Assembly: GCA_038209275.1 (NCBI GenBank)
Contig: JBBQXW010000131.1
Coordinates: forward strand, 1-17,691
Direction of reading: 5' to 3'
DNA: 17,691 nt
Source: L227-5C sp038209275
GTDB taxonomy: Bacteria > Chloroflexota > Chloroflexia > Chloroheliales > Chloroheliaceae
Both the position numbers and the translations under genes were made by a program. This document shows positions 5,984-13,372 of the stretch, in pieces. The first letter of the stretch is position 1. Every line of letters begins with the position of its first letter. The notes beneath the pieces were generated by a model. It saw nothing but the letters and a program-made list of their open reading frames with translations. It was not told the DNA's origin and ran no database searches.

Positions 5984-6850
5984 TCAGGAGTTAGCAGACG
6001 AGTTAAACCACTTGGAGCGCTGTAATCGGGCTATAAATAGACCGTTTCGAGGCGAGAAAAATAAGGCCAGCAAAAAGAGCAGGGTTAATACAGCTACAAC
6101 AGTCGCTCCCGGCACTAAATCGAGGTGATAAGCCAGATACACTCCGATTATCCCACCCAGCAGCGCAACCAGTACCGAAAGTAAGGTCATTATTTTCAAC
6201 TGCTGGGTTAACAGGCGGGCGGTGGCGGGCGGAGTCACCAGTAACGCAATGATTTGAATATTACCAACGGCGGGCAGCGAAACTATTACGGTGATAGCCA
6301 TAAGTGCAAAAAAGAGCAAATCCAGGCTAATAGAAGGTAAGCCCAACGCTCGACCAAAATTACGGTCAAAACTGTTTAGCAAAAATTCTTTACGAATGGC
6401 AAGCATAATTAATAATACAATAATTCCTACCACAACGCTGGTTAAAACATCGTCCCAGCCCACTCCAAAAAGTCGCCCGAAAAGAATTTCAGAAAGCCGC
6501 CGGTTGGATTTAGCCGTACTGATAAGCACAATGCCCAGCGCAAATACGCCAGTGTAAACCGAGCCTATCGCTGCCTCGTTCCCGACCTGTCGGTTGCGGC
6601 TGACCAGCCCAATTAGGATACTTACCACTACTCCGGCTAACAAGCTGACCACCAGATAGTTCAGCCCGGTTATATAAGCCACTACCACTGCCGGAAAAAT
6701 AGCGTGGGACAAAGCGAGGCTCAAAAAAGATAAGCCCCTCAGTACCACATACACCCCAATTACACCGACTACCACGCTCAAAACCGCTATTTCAGCCAGC
6801 GCTTGTTGGACAAAAGGGGTTTGCAGAGGTTTTATCAAAAAATCAAACAC
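5984..6850 (-). CDS. ABC-3 family metal ABC transporter permease (second of a pair)
   Basis: Membrane subunit of a Zn/Mn/Fe-type ABC importer (ZnuB/MntB/TroC-D family). The 288-residue protein has about eight hydrophobic segments. It carries the family block ALSHAIFP (residues 47-53) and the conserved late block SLPAVGNIQIIALLVTPPAT. The likely start is GTG at 6850, 5 bp after the stop of the upstream permease gene, with GGGGAG about 12 nt ahead. The two permeases are paralogues translated in tandem and probably form a heterodimeric channel, as TroC/TroD do. No ATPase or metal-binding lipoprotein gene is adjacent. The metal cannot be assigned. Confidence 0.85.
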   Translation of the reverse strand: MFDFLIKPLQTPFVQQALAEIAVLSVVVGVIGVYVVLRGLSFLSLALSHAIFPAVVVAYITGLNYLVVSLLAGVVVSILIGLVSRNRQVGNEAAIGSVYTGVFALGIVLISTAKSNRRLSEILFGRLFGVGWDDVLTSVVVGIIVLLIMLAIRKEFLLNSFDRNFGRALGLPSISLDLLFFALMAITVIVSLPAVGNIQIIALLVTPPATARLLTQQLKIMTLLSVLVALLGGIIGVYLAYHLDLVPGATVVAVLTLLFLLALFFSPRNGLFIARLQRSKWFNSSANS

Positions 6851-6855
6851 GAGAT

Positions 6856-7746
6856 TTAGTTACTCCCCTGCGTTGGATTGCTGGTAATAGTCGGTGATTG
6901 ATTAAAGCGGGTGCGCCAGTAAGCCACCAGACCATAACGGGGCGAAAGTACCAACACAATCAAAAACAGCGCGGTGCTTACCATCACAACTGAAGCACCC
7001 CCGGCCCAACTCGCGTGATAGCTCAGGTACAGTCCACCCAGGCCAGTCAGGAGCGCACAACCAATTGCCAGACCCATCATTCGGTAGAAGTGGTCGGTCA
7101 GCAACCGGGCAGTTGCCGCAGGCGTAATCAAAAGCGAAAGTACCAGAATATTGCCTACCGCCGGAAGCGAAATGACTACGGTCACGGCTACCAACACATA
7201 CAGTAAGATGTTTAACCCGGCCACTGGCAAACCCATCGCACGGGCTTGCTGGCTATCGAAAGCGCTCAAGAGCAATTCTTTGCGTAAAGCCAACACCGTC
7301 AGTATTGCCGCGCCGCCAATCAGAAAGGTCGTCCACAAATCGCCTTCGCTAACTCCGAAAATCTGACCAAAAAGAATGTCGGAGAGCGAACGCGACCCTG
7401 TTTTGCTAATTAAAATAACCCCTAACGAGAAAGCGCCAGTAAAGAAAATCCCAATCGCCGAGTCCTCGCTTACCTGTCCGTTTCGGGCCACTCCGCTAAT
7501 CGCCAGGGCTACTACTACTCCGGCAACCAATGCGCCGGTTAACAGGCTAAAACCAAAGAGATAGGCCAGAGCAATACCCGGCAAAATAGCGTGCGACAGG
7601 GCATCTACAATAAAGGCAATCCCTTTGAGAACTACAAACGTGCCAACCACGCCGCTAACCAGCGCTAACAAAGCTATTTGCAGCAAAGCCCGCCGCATAA
7701 ATTCTTGTTCAAAGGGAACGCTAAACCAGTCTAAAAGTTGGCTCAC
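6856..7746 (-). CDS. ABC-3 family metal ABC transporter permease (first of a pair)
   Basis: A 296-residue integral membrane protein with about eight membrane segments. The family hallmarks DALSHAILPGIALAY (residues 48-62) and AVGNILVLSLLITPAATARL are intact. Together with the gene 5 bp downstream it should form the permease pair of a Zn, Mn or Fe importer. The frame opens with GTG at 7746 and has no clear Shine-Dalgarno sequence. The next in-frame Met is residue 17, which would remove a conserved amphipathic N-terminus, so GTG is preferred. A promoter lies 44-73 bp upstream. In most bacteria these genes follow an ATPase gene. Here the neighbour is an unrelated DUF2277 gene, so the ATPase and the substrate-binding protein must lie elsewhere or be lost. 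Confidence 0.85.
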   Translation of the reverse strand: MSQLLDWFSVPFEQEFMRRALLQIALLALVSGVVGTFVVLKGIAFIVDALSHAILPGIALAYLFGFSLLTGALVAGVVVALAISGVARNGQVSEDSAIGIFFTGAFSLGVILISKTGSRSLSDILFGQIFGVSEGDLWTTFLIGGAAILTVLALRKELLLSAFDSQQARAMGLPVAGLNILLYVLVAVTVVISLPAVGNILVLSLLITPAATARLLTDHFYRMMGLAIGCALLTGLGGLYLSYHASWAGGASVVMVSTALFLIVLVLSPRYGLVAYWRTRFNQSPTITSNPTQGSN

Positions 7747-7789
7747 TTAATATGCTGTTCTTTCTAACCTGCCATTTGTTTCTTTTGAT

Positions 7790-7819
7790 ATTGTATCTCA
7801 TTAAAGGAAATTAGTCTAA
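7790..7819 (-). promoter_or_regulatory. Promoter of the ABC permease pair
   Basis: On the minus strand, TTAGAC (7819-7814) and TACAAT (7795-7790) are 18 bp apart. The predicted start near 7783 gives a leader of about 37 nt before the GTG. No dyad resembling a Zur, DtxR or MntR site was found nearby. Confidence 0.45.
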
Positions 7820-7898
7820 TTTTGGGTTGGGATTTTCAGGGCAAAACAAGGCAGAACCAGATGAATTTCCTTCAGGTCAGGAGGGTTATGCCGCCTGT

Positions 7899-8168
7899 TT
7901 AGCGGGCGAACCTTTGAGCAGAGCGAGCTTGCGCTTTGGTGGCTTCTTCAGCCCGGTTCTTGGGCGGAGCGTTTGTTTCAAGCGAATTGAGCAGCTTACG
8001 CGAGACTGCTGCTATCTCGTCAACCGCCGCCTGAAAAGCCGCTTCATTGGCCTTCGAGGGACGAGTGAAACCGCTAACTTTTCGCACGAATTGCAAAGCC
8101 GCCGCCTGAATTTCTTCCTCATTTACGGGCGGCTCGAAATTGTAGAGCGTTCTGATATTTCTACACAT
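7899..8168 (-). CDS. DUF2277 family protein
   Basis: An 89-residue soluble protein that opens with the invariant MCRNIRTLYNFEPP and carries EEIQAAALQFVRKVSGF and PSKANEAAF. These are diagnostic of DUF2277, a small family common in Actinobacteria and Chloroflexota whose function is unknown. Length is normal (about 85-90). The C-terminus is a charged Ala/Arg-rich helix. The ATG at 8168 has only a weak AGGT ribosome site. The gene lies 38 bp after the DHFR-like gene on the same strand and is probably co-transcribed with it. No terminator is seen before the permease promoter. Confidence 0.85.
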   Translation of the reverse strand: MCRNIRTLYNFEPPVNEEEIQAAALQFVRKVSGFTRPSKANEAAFQAAVDEIAAVSRKLLNSLETNAPPKNRAEEATKAQARSAQRFAR

Positions 8169-8206
8169 AAACGTTACCTAAATTGTTCCTTCCAGATTAA
8201 GTCAGG

Positions 8207-8770
8207 TTATTCTTGCTTATCGGGCTGATAACAAAGTAGCACGTTCCCTGACCGAAACGTTCTGGTATTTACAAGTTTTAGTTTAGATGCATGGTCAATG
8301 CCTTTAAATAAAGGAGTACCCTTGCCCAGGACGATTGGGTTGACCATAATTCGATGTTCATCAATCAAATCTAGCTGTATCAGAGTTGCTAAAAGGTCAG
8401 CACTTCCAAATAAGGCAAGTTCTTTGCCGGGCTGCTGCTTCATTTTCAAGATTTCTTCTGCCAGGTTGTCTTTTATCAACCGCGAGTTGTTCCAGTCGGC
8501 CTTTTGCAACGTTCTTGAAAAAACCACCTTTGGCAAACTATTCATCAAATCAGCCACAATTGGGTCATCGCGAATCGCGTCTGAAGTAGGCCAGTAGCTT
8601 TCCATCATCTGATATGTCACTCGTCCAAACAGAATTGCACCTAATGTACTGGTCTGTTCGATGGCGAATTCGTTAAATTCCTCATCCGCATTGTGCCAGC
8701 TTATATCACAGTTCGGCCCTTCAAAAAAGCCATCGAGCGTAACCATATTAAACGCAAAAAGCTTTCTCAT
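8207..8770 (-). CDS. Dihydrofolate reductase family protein (RibD C-terminal domain)
   Basis: A 187-residue single-domain NAD(P)H reductase of the RibD_C/YwjB type, related to DHFR and to the pyrimidine reductase of riboflavin synthesis. Seen are the N-terminal strand RKLFAFNMVTLDGFFEG, the block ILFGRVTYQMMESYWPT and the C-terminal ELALFGSADLLATLIQ plus HRIMVNPIVLGKGTPLF. Stand-alone members are mostly uncharacterised, and I do not assign a substrate. The ATG at 8770 is chosen over an upstream ATG at 8830 because GAGGAGA lies 9 nt ahead of it. The longer frame would also run through the promoter. It is divergent from the acyl-CoA synthetase gene. Confidence 0.85.
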   Translation of the reverse strand: MRKLFAFNMVTLDGFFEGPNCDISWHNADEEFNEFAIEQTSTLGAILFGRVTYQMMESYWPTSDAIRDDPIVADLMNSLPKVVFSRTLQKADWNNSRLIKDNLAEEILKMKQQPGKELALFGSADLLATLIQLDLIDEHRIMVNPIVLGKGTPLFKGIDHASKLKLVNTRTFRSGNVLLCYQPDKQE

Positions 8771-8816
8771 GTTAGCTGTTCTCCTCGTTTTTCCGCTCAG
8801 AGTTTCAAGCATAAGC

Positions 8817-8846
8817 AATATACCGCCCAATAAACAAATCTGTCAA
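8817..8846 (-). promoter_or_regulatory. Consensus promoter of the DHFR-like gene
   Basis: On the minus strand a perfect TTGACA (8846-8841), an 18-bp spacer and TATATT (8822-8817) place transcription start near 8810. The leader would be about 40 nt, which supports the ATG at 8770. Confidence 0.7.
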
Positions 8847-8885
8847 AAAATATATCTGTTGAGACAGCTAAAAGCGCCAGTTGAT

Positions 8886-8914
8886 TTGAAAAAAGAGTGG
8901 GTTTCTGCTTAAAT
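8886..8914 (+). promoter_or_regulatory. Possible promoter of the acyl-CoA synthetase gene
   Basis: TTGAAA at 8886-8891 and TTAAAT at 8909-8914 with a 17-bp spacer. The -10 matches only four of six bases. The predicted leader (about 55 nt) contains a small hairpin, CGGCA-AGA-TGCCG at 8945-8957, just ahead of the ribosome site. Confidence 0.4.
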
Positions 8915-8976
8915 TGAGGCGAAGTTCTGAATAAGGTGAAAATGCGGCAAGATGCCGTTAAGTTAAGGAGGCAAAG

Positions 8977-10518
8977 ATGCCTGATAATTATCCAGGGACG
9001 TATGCCCAAACTACGCCTGATAAAGCGGCTATTATTATGGCTTCTTCTGGTCAGGTTCTAACGTACCGCCAGCTTGAAGACAATTCTAATCAGCTTGCCC
9101 AATCTTTCTATGCCTTTGGCTTACGACGCGGCGACCACATTGCGATTGTGCTAGAAAATAATGCCTATTTTCATCAGGTGTGTTGGGCTGCCCAACGTTC
9201 TGGCATGTATTACACCGCGATTAATCATCATCTCAAGCCTGAAGAAGTTGCCTATATTATAAATGATTGTGGAGCGCGTCTGCTGATTACTTCTCAAGCG
9301 CTGGCAGCCCTCGCCGAGCAACTTATTGCGCTTACTCCCAAAATCGAACGCCGGATTGCGGTTGGCGGAGAAGTGGCGGGTTACGAAGCGTATCACCAGA
9401 TGGTAGCCGATTTTCCGACGCAACCACTGGAACAGGAATTTGAAGGCTCGGCTATGCTCTACTCTTCAGGCACAACAGGCCGTCCTAAAGGGGTAAAGAA
9501 TAAGCTGAGTGAAGAACCATTTGGAACACTCACAGCGGTAGCCCAGTTGGAGCAGCGTTTTGGCTTTGACGAAACCTCGGTTTATATCAGCCCTGCCCCG
9601 CTTTATCATGCTGCCCCTTTGCAATGGACTATGAATGCACTGCGGTTGGGCGTGACCCTGATAGTAATGGAGCGCTTCGACGCAACCGAAGCTTTGCGTT
9701 TGATAGAACAATACCGGGTCACTTGCGGTCAATTTGTGCCAACCATGTTTATACGAATGTTAAAATTGCCGCCGGAAGTTCGTAAAGCTTTTGATATATC
9801 GAGTATGAAAGTAGCAATTCATGCCGCCGCGCCTTGTCCAATCGAAATAAAACAGCAGATGATTGAGTGGTGGGGGCCGGTTATCTTCGAGTATTATGCC
9901 GGAACTGAAGGCAACGGAATGACCTTTATCAATTCGGCTCAATGGCTGGCGCATCCCGGTTCAGTCGGGCAAGCGGTAATCGGCGAGGTGCATATTTTGG
10001 ACGATGCCGGGGCGGAATTACCACTGGGACAGCCAGGCGTAATCTGGTTTGGTGGCGGAAATCAGTTCCTTTACCACAACGACCCAAACAAGACCGCAGA
10101 GAGCTACAATGAAAAGGGCTGGAGTACTTTGTGGGACGTGGGCTATCTGGATGAAGAAGGTTATCTGTATCTTACCGACCGTAAATCCTTTATGATTATT
10201 TCCGGCGGAGTAAATATCTATCCGCAGGAAGTAGAAAATATTCTGGTGCTGCATCCCAAAGTGACCGACGTAGCGGTGTTCGGGATACCACACCCTGAGT
10301 TCGGCGAAGAAGTAAAAGCGGTAGTGCAGCCCCGCAACATGAGCGAAGCCGGGTCTGCGCTGGAACAGGAATTGCTCGAATTCTGCCGTGACAAACTTGC
10401 CAACTTCAAATGTCCCAAATCGGTTGATTTTGAAGCCGAACTACCAAGAAGCCCCGCCGGAAAGCTCTACAAACGCTTGCTCCGTGACCGCTACTGGGCC
10501 AATGTCGCTAATAAATAA
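8977..10518 (+). CDS. AMP-forming acyl-CoA synthetase (FadD-like)
   Basis: Enzymes of this family activate a carboxylic acid with ATP to acyl-AMP and then to acyl-CoA in the cytoplasm. The 513-residue protein shows the AMP-binding signature YSSGTTGRPKG (residues 162-172), EYYAGTEG (305-312), the WDVGYLDEEGYLYLTDR hinge region (386-402), SGGVNIYPQEVE (409-420) and the C-terminal catalytic lysine in SPAGK (Lys496). Length and motifs fit medium or long-chain fatty acid or related ligases, but the substrate is not readable from sequence. The ATG follows a perfect AAGGAGG with a 5-nt gap. It is a single-gene unit between a divergent reductase and a convergent deacetylase. It may supply acyl-CoA to the same pools as the PHA operon 3 kb downstream. 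Confidence 0.88.
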   Translation: MPDNYPGTYAQTTPDKAAIIMASSGQVLTYRQLEDNSNQLAQSFYAFGLRRGDHIAIVLENNAYFHQVCWAAQRSGMYYTAINHHLKPEEVAYIINDCGARLLITSQALAALAEQLIALTPKIERRIAVGGEVAGYEAYHQMVADFPTQPLEQEFEGSAMLYSSGTTGRPKGVKNKLSEEPFGTLTAVAQLEQRFGFDETSVYISPAPLYHAAPLQWTMNALRLGVTLIVMERFDATEALRLIEQYRVTCGQFVPTMFIRMLKLPPEVRKAFDISSMKVAIHAAAPCPIEIKQQMIEWWGPVIFEYYAGTEGNGMTFINSAQWLAHPGSVGQAVIGEVHILDDAGAELPLGQPGVIWFGGGNQFLYHNDPNKTAESYNEKGWSTLWDVGYLDEEGYLYLTDRKSFMIISGGVNIYPQEVENILVLHPKVTDVAVFGIPHPEFGEEVKAVVQPRNMSEAGSALEQELLEFCRDKLANFKCPKSVDFEAELPRSPAGKLYKRLLRDRYWANVANK

Positions 10519-10644
10519 AATGGACGGCTGAATAAAAGTAGAATTTAATTGAAAGACGTGATTGCTCATTAGCTAATTTCTCCTTCTGGCAAATTCAGCT
10601 GCCTGACCCAAATTGTACCATAAAGCAACGGCTGAAATTTATTA

Positions 10645-10681
10645 CAAACTGGCAAGTTCCTGTAATAAACTTGCCAGTTTG
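10645..10681. terminator. 14-bp hairpin between convergent genes
   Basis: CAAACTGGCAAGTT (10645-10658) and its perfect complement (10668-10681) enclose a 9-nt loop, 126 bp after the synthetase stop and 5 bp beyond the deacetylase stop. Only short T-rich flanks are present, so a bidirectional terminator is likely but not certain. Nothing else is recognisable in 10519-10686. Confidence 0.55.
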
Positions 10682-10686
10682 CTACT

Positions 10687-11520
10687 TCAGGCGGTTTGTA
10701 ATAGTAGAGGACACTGCCTTACCCTGGTAAATAAATCCGTTGCAAGCGGGCCAGACTGATAAGCATGAATAGCACTTATTGGATAAGCTCCCGCTACCTG
10801 CGCTAACTGAAAATATTCATTCTGGCTCAATAGCTGGCGATTCGCTTTGTCCAAGCCTACAAAGCTCTGGGCCTGGCTCTGGTGACACTCTAAAGCTGAC
10901 CACTTTAAATGACTGGTGTGGGAAATGTTGATAGCGGTATCCAGATTTATGCGCGGTACACCAGTCAATCTTAATGGAAGCGAACCAAGCGAACCTTCCG
11001 GGGGATTAGAAAGTTGCCCCACGCTCTTCTCACTCAAGCCAGCATAGAAGAGCGCTGTACCGACCTCTGCTACTACTTCAAAAGCCAGAGTAGTGGCCTG
11101 ATGAACCGTAATATGGTCTGGATGACCTGTCAGACCATCCGCCCCAAAGGTTATGATGATTTCCGGCTTGAGTTGCCAGATAGCGCGGGCGATTGGTTGA
11201 GCCAGTTTCGATAGACTAATCTCAGACAGTCCGCCATCCGGCAAATCCAGTACCGACAAAAGTTTAATCCCTAACACTTCACAACACTGTTCCAGTTCAC
11301 GCTGGCGTGTTTTTGGTAGTTGCTGTCGTTCCTCACTAGAAGCCCGCTCGTTATAACCTTGTTCCCCGTGAGTCAGACAAAGTAGTTGAACCTCTACCCC
11401 ATTAGCGGCGTAATGAGCTAAAGTACCACCTACAAGAAAACTCTCATCGTCTGGATGGGCAAATACCGCCAGGATGAGGGGTTTTGAATTAAATTGATTT
11501 ACTTGCATTTGACCTCGCAT
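10687..11520 (-). CDS. PIG-L/LmbE family deacetylase
   Basis: Zinc-dependent N-deacetylase family that includes GlcNAc-PI de-N-acetylase and the mycothiol and bacillithiol enzymes MshB and BshB. The zinc and catalytic motif AHPDDE and the second metal block GADGLTGHPDH are both intact, with a Rossmann-like ILAVFAHPDDESFLVGG opening. Taking ATG 11520 as start gives 277 residues, a normal length. A GGAAAA lies 6 nt ahead. An ATG four codons further in (11508) has GAGGT 3 nt ahead, and a TTG at 11532 is also in frame, so the start is uncertain by a few codons. No thiol-biosynthesis partner genes are nearby, and the amide substrate cannot be stated. Confidence 0.85.
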   Translation of the reverse strand: MRGQMQVNQFNSKPLILAVFAHPDDESFLVGGTLAHYAANGVEVQLLCLTHGEQGYNERASSEERQQLPKTRQRELEQCCEVLGIKLLSVLDLPDGGLSEISLSKLAQPIARAIWQLKPEIIITFGADGLTGHPDHITVHQATTLAFEVVAEVGTALFYAGLSEKSVGQLSNPPEGSLGSLPLRLTGVPRINLDTAINISHTSHLKWSALECHQSQAQSFVGLDKANRQLLSQNEYFQLAQVAGAYPISAIHAYQSGPLATDLFTRVRQCPLLLQTA

Positions 11521-11815
11521 ACATTTTTCCAATCTGCTTGAACTAAGCTGCTTTGATAGCTTTTAACCTTTTAGTGCCACTTGACCGCTACTTTTGTCGG
11601 GGGTGGTAGGTTGCTGCTAAATTGATAATTGGTTTCCCATATAAACCACGTTCTGTTCCCTACATGCCAAAATAGGCGTTAAAAACAACCCTTATTAATT
11701 AACACAGGTGGATTATTAGCACATCTATAAAACTACCCATTTAGTCGGGCAAGTTAAAAATCACTTATGGGTAAAAATCCCTATTGGTGTGAGGATGAGG
11801 TTGGCTGAACAAAAA

Positions 11816-11896
11816 TTCAGCAGGGAGGCACGGAGAAACACGGAGAAGAATTAAAATTAATCTTCTCTCCGTGTTTCTCCGTGCCTCCCTGCTGAA
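11816..11896. repeat. Foldback repeat of the CACGGAG type, doubling as terminator
   Basis: A perfect 30-bp inverted repeat (11816-11845 and 11867-11896) containing two CACGGAG/ACACGGAG units is separated by 21 bp of A/T-rich sequence. Read on the minus strand it is followed by TTTTTGTTC, directly downstream of the monooxygenase gene, so it can act as that gene's terminator. On the plus strand a T7 run lies at 11910-11916. The rest of the 11533-11914 gap holds nothing I recognise. Confidence 0.75.
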
Positions 11897-11914
11897 TAAT
11901 CAGGAATTCTTTTT

Positions 11915-12244
11915 TTATGGCGTGGCGGTTTCGAGGACGGATTCAAAGATTTCGAGGGTAGCTTTGAGCGGGCTGTTGGTGCTGGCGTTAGGGCCGGAGT
12001 GGGCGTGAGAAAAAGCGTCGCTATTGTGCCAGGCTTCATAGGCTTCGCGGTCACGCCAGACGGTTTGGGCGATATAGAGAATTTCGCCTTCGCCTACTCC
12101 AGCGGGTTGGCCTTCGGCCCGTAGCAATTTGAAGCTGACAAAACCGGGTAGCTCGTGCATATTGGTATTGGCATGGGCAAAACCCTGCTCAACGCGCTGT
12201 CCCATCACGGTTGGAGCAATCAAGCGATTCTGAACTACAAACAT
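11915..12244 (-). CDS. Antibiotic biosynthesis monooxygenase / IsdG-HmoA-like protein
   Basis: A 109-residue single ferredoxin-like ABM domain. The pattern of haem-degrading IsdG/HmoA proteins is visible: Asn6 near the N-terminus, MHELPGFVSFKLLR, and WHNSDAFSHAH with Trp72 followed ten residues later by His82. This matches the Asn-Trp-His spacing of IsdG. Haem degradation is therefore possible, but many relatives are uncharacterised quinol monooxygenases. The start is firm: AAAGGAG lies 8 nt ahead of the ATG. It has its own consensus promoter with a palindrome at the transcription start, and a foldback terminator directly downstream, so it is a single-gene unit. Context gives no haem gene. 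Confidence 0.8.
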   Translation of the reverse strand: MFVVQNRLIAPTVMGQRVEQGFAHANTNMHELPGFVSFKLLRAEGQPAGVGEGEILYIAQTVWRDREAYEAWHNSDAFSHAHSGPNASTNSPLKATLEIFESVLETATP

Positions 12245-12283
12245 TTTGGTAACTCCTTTCTATTTCAAGTACAAATAACGAAC

Positions 12284-12328
12284 ATAGTCAAGTTTGACTA
12301 TTATAACTACTAAACCGTAGCAGGTCAA
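12284..12328 (-). promoter_or_regulatory. Monooxygenase promoter with overlapping operator palindrome
   Basis: On the minus strand TTGACC (12328-12323), a 17-bp spacer and TATAAT (12305-12300) form a near-perfect promoter. An 18-bp dyad, ATAGTCAA-GT-TTGACTAT on the plus strand (12284-12301), overlaps the end of the -10 box and the start point. This is the position expected for a repressor operator. Confidence 0.7.
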
Positions 12329-12354
12329 ATTACAAAATTTTTAGTCAGGAATAG

Positions 12355-12551
12355 AGATGAACACAGATGGAAATTTAAAATACAGAACACAGATGAACAC
12401 AGAGAGCCACAGATTAACACAGATGAAATTACAATTTAAAAAATCAGTGTTCATCTATGCTAATCCGTGTTCATCTGTGTTCCTGCCTAAAGTTTTAAAA
12501 CATCCGTGTTCATCTGTGTTCCTGCCTCAATTCAAAATTCAAAATTCAAAA
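12355..12551. repeat. ACACAGATGAACACAG dispersed-repeat cluster with TTCAAAA array
   Basis: The left half carries repeated AACACAGATGAACACAG units. The right half carries the complementary GTGTTCATCTGTGTT units, so the region can fold on itself. A 26-bp segment beginning ATCCGTGTTCATCTGTG occurs twice as an exact direct repeat (12463-12488 and 12502-12527). Three copies of TTCAAAA follow at 12531-12551. The only open frame across it is repeat-derived and not a credible gene. A lone TTGACA at 12559 with a weak -10 (TAAAGA, 12584) may drive the WGR gene. Confidence 0.75.
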
Positions 12552-12617
12552 CTTAAACTTGACAGGGCTGGTAAAATAAAGCCTAAAGAACAAAATTTCT
12601 CTGATTGAGGAGCGATA

Positions 12618-13040
12618 ATGTCGCCAAATTCTGTTGAGGGAACTCTTTTTTACCAGACCAGTTTTGATTTTTTTGCCGGAGATAGCGTCGCCTGGAACGA
12701 TGAGCCAGTGCATCTCGGCACAAATTCTACCACCGAAGAGCGCCCGGTTGAGGAACTGGACGAAGTAGAACGTTGGCTGCAAATTCGGGCGGAAGGCTAC
12801 GGAATTTATTGTTTCGCCAAAAATACGCCTGAGAAAAACTGCTTTCGCCGCTATATTATTACTTACCAGCCCTCGCTTTGGGATAAGTACACCGTCTCCC
12901 GCCAGTGGGGGCGGGTTGGCTCGGAGCGCCAGCTTCGGATAGATGCCCATTTTGGCAGCCCTCGCCCGGCCCAGGAACTGGTGCGTCGTCTGATTAAGCG
13001 CCGTCTCAAGCGCGGCTATCATCTCGCCAGCGTCGCCTGA
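12618..13040 (+). CDS. Small WGR-domain protein
   Basis: A 140-residue protein whose C-terminal half is a WGR domain: FRRYIITYQPSLWDKYTVSR then QWGRVGS (Trp97-Gly98-Arg99) and a closing basic helix KRRLKRGY. WGR domains bind nucleic acid ends in PARP enzymes and occur alone or fused in many bacterial proteins of unknown role. Residues 1-55 are acidic and show no recognised domain. A GAGGAG 5 nt ahead of the ATG supports the start. It stands alone between two repeat elements, with a 6-bp GCCTGA/TCAGGC hairpin at the stop codon (13035-13049). DNA binding is inferred from the domain only. Confidence 0.8.
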   Translation: MSPNSVEGTLFYQTSFDFFAGDSVAWNDEPVHLGTNSTTEERPVEELDEVERWLQIRAEGYGIYCFAKNTPEKNCFRRYIITYQPSLWDKYTVSRQWGRVGSERQLRIDAHFGSPRPAQELVRRLIKRRLKRGYHLASVA

Positions 13041-13080
13041 TTTTCAGGCTGCACTTATCCTCTTTTGCCCACATTACCGG

Positions 13081-13354
13081 GTAAGCGTCAATTTTTTGCA
13101 CCAGGGTCAGGCCGACCCGGACGTGATGAAGTTTAACTATTAAATTCGGGTATGGGCAATAGTTTTCGTAGGGGCGAATCGCAAACGCCCTTGAACACTG
13201 TGCCAAATCAAGAGGGCGTATGCGATTCGCCCCTACTGACATACCCGATTTATTTTGTTAAAGTTCATCACGTCCGGGCCGGGCTAAAAATAAATGAGCC
13301 GAAATTTTTAGCCCGGACATTCACGTCCGGGTTCTGCAAAAAACTGACGCTCAC
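13081..13354. repeat. 274-bp nested foldback (MITE-like) element
   Basis: Three nested inverted-repeat pairs are visible. Outer arms are 13081-13100 and 13335-13354 (18 of 20 match). Middle arms are 13116-13154 and 13240-13278, opening CCCGGACGTGATGAA. Inner arms are 13168-13191 and 13213-13236, the GTAGGGGCGAATCGCA type, with one mismatch in 24. The right side also carries its own 12-bp hairpin (13279-13290 with 13305-13316). No open frame of coding character lies inside, so it would be non-autonomous. It occupies most of the 13041-13451 gap. Confidence 0.75.
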
Positions 13355-13372
13355 CCCACATTACCTGCTAAC

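Noticed and set aside
7827..8228. 133-codon plus-strand frame
   Set aside because: It overlaps the DUF2277 gene in antisense. The DUF2277 protein has the diagnostic MCRNI start, and the plus frame has no recognisable content.
8771..8830. Upstream ATG (8830) for the DHFR-like gene
   Set aside because: The added 20 residues are encoded over the consensus promoter at 8846-8817 and its start site. The ATG at 8770 has GAGGAGA and begins at the conserved first strand.
12463..12527. Short CRISPR-like repeat/spacer
   Set aside because: Only two copies of a 26-bp direct repeat with a 13-bp gap, within a known-style dispersed repeat, and no cas genes.
12357..12608. 83-codon plus-strand frame
   Set aside because: It is a translation of the ACACAGATGAACACAG and TTCAAAA repeats (products such as SSVFLP repeated), a frequent false gene.
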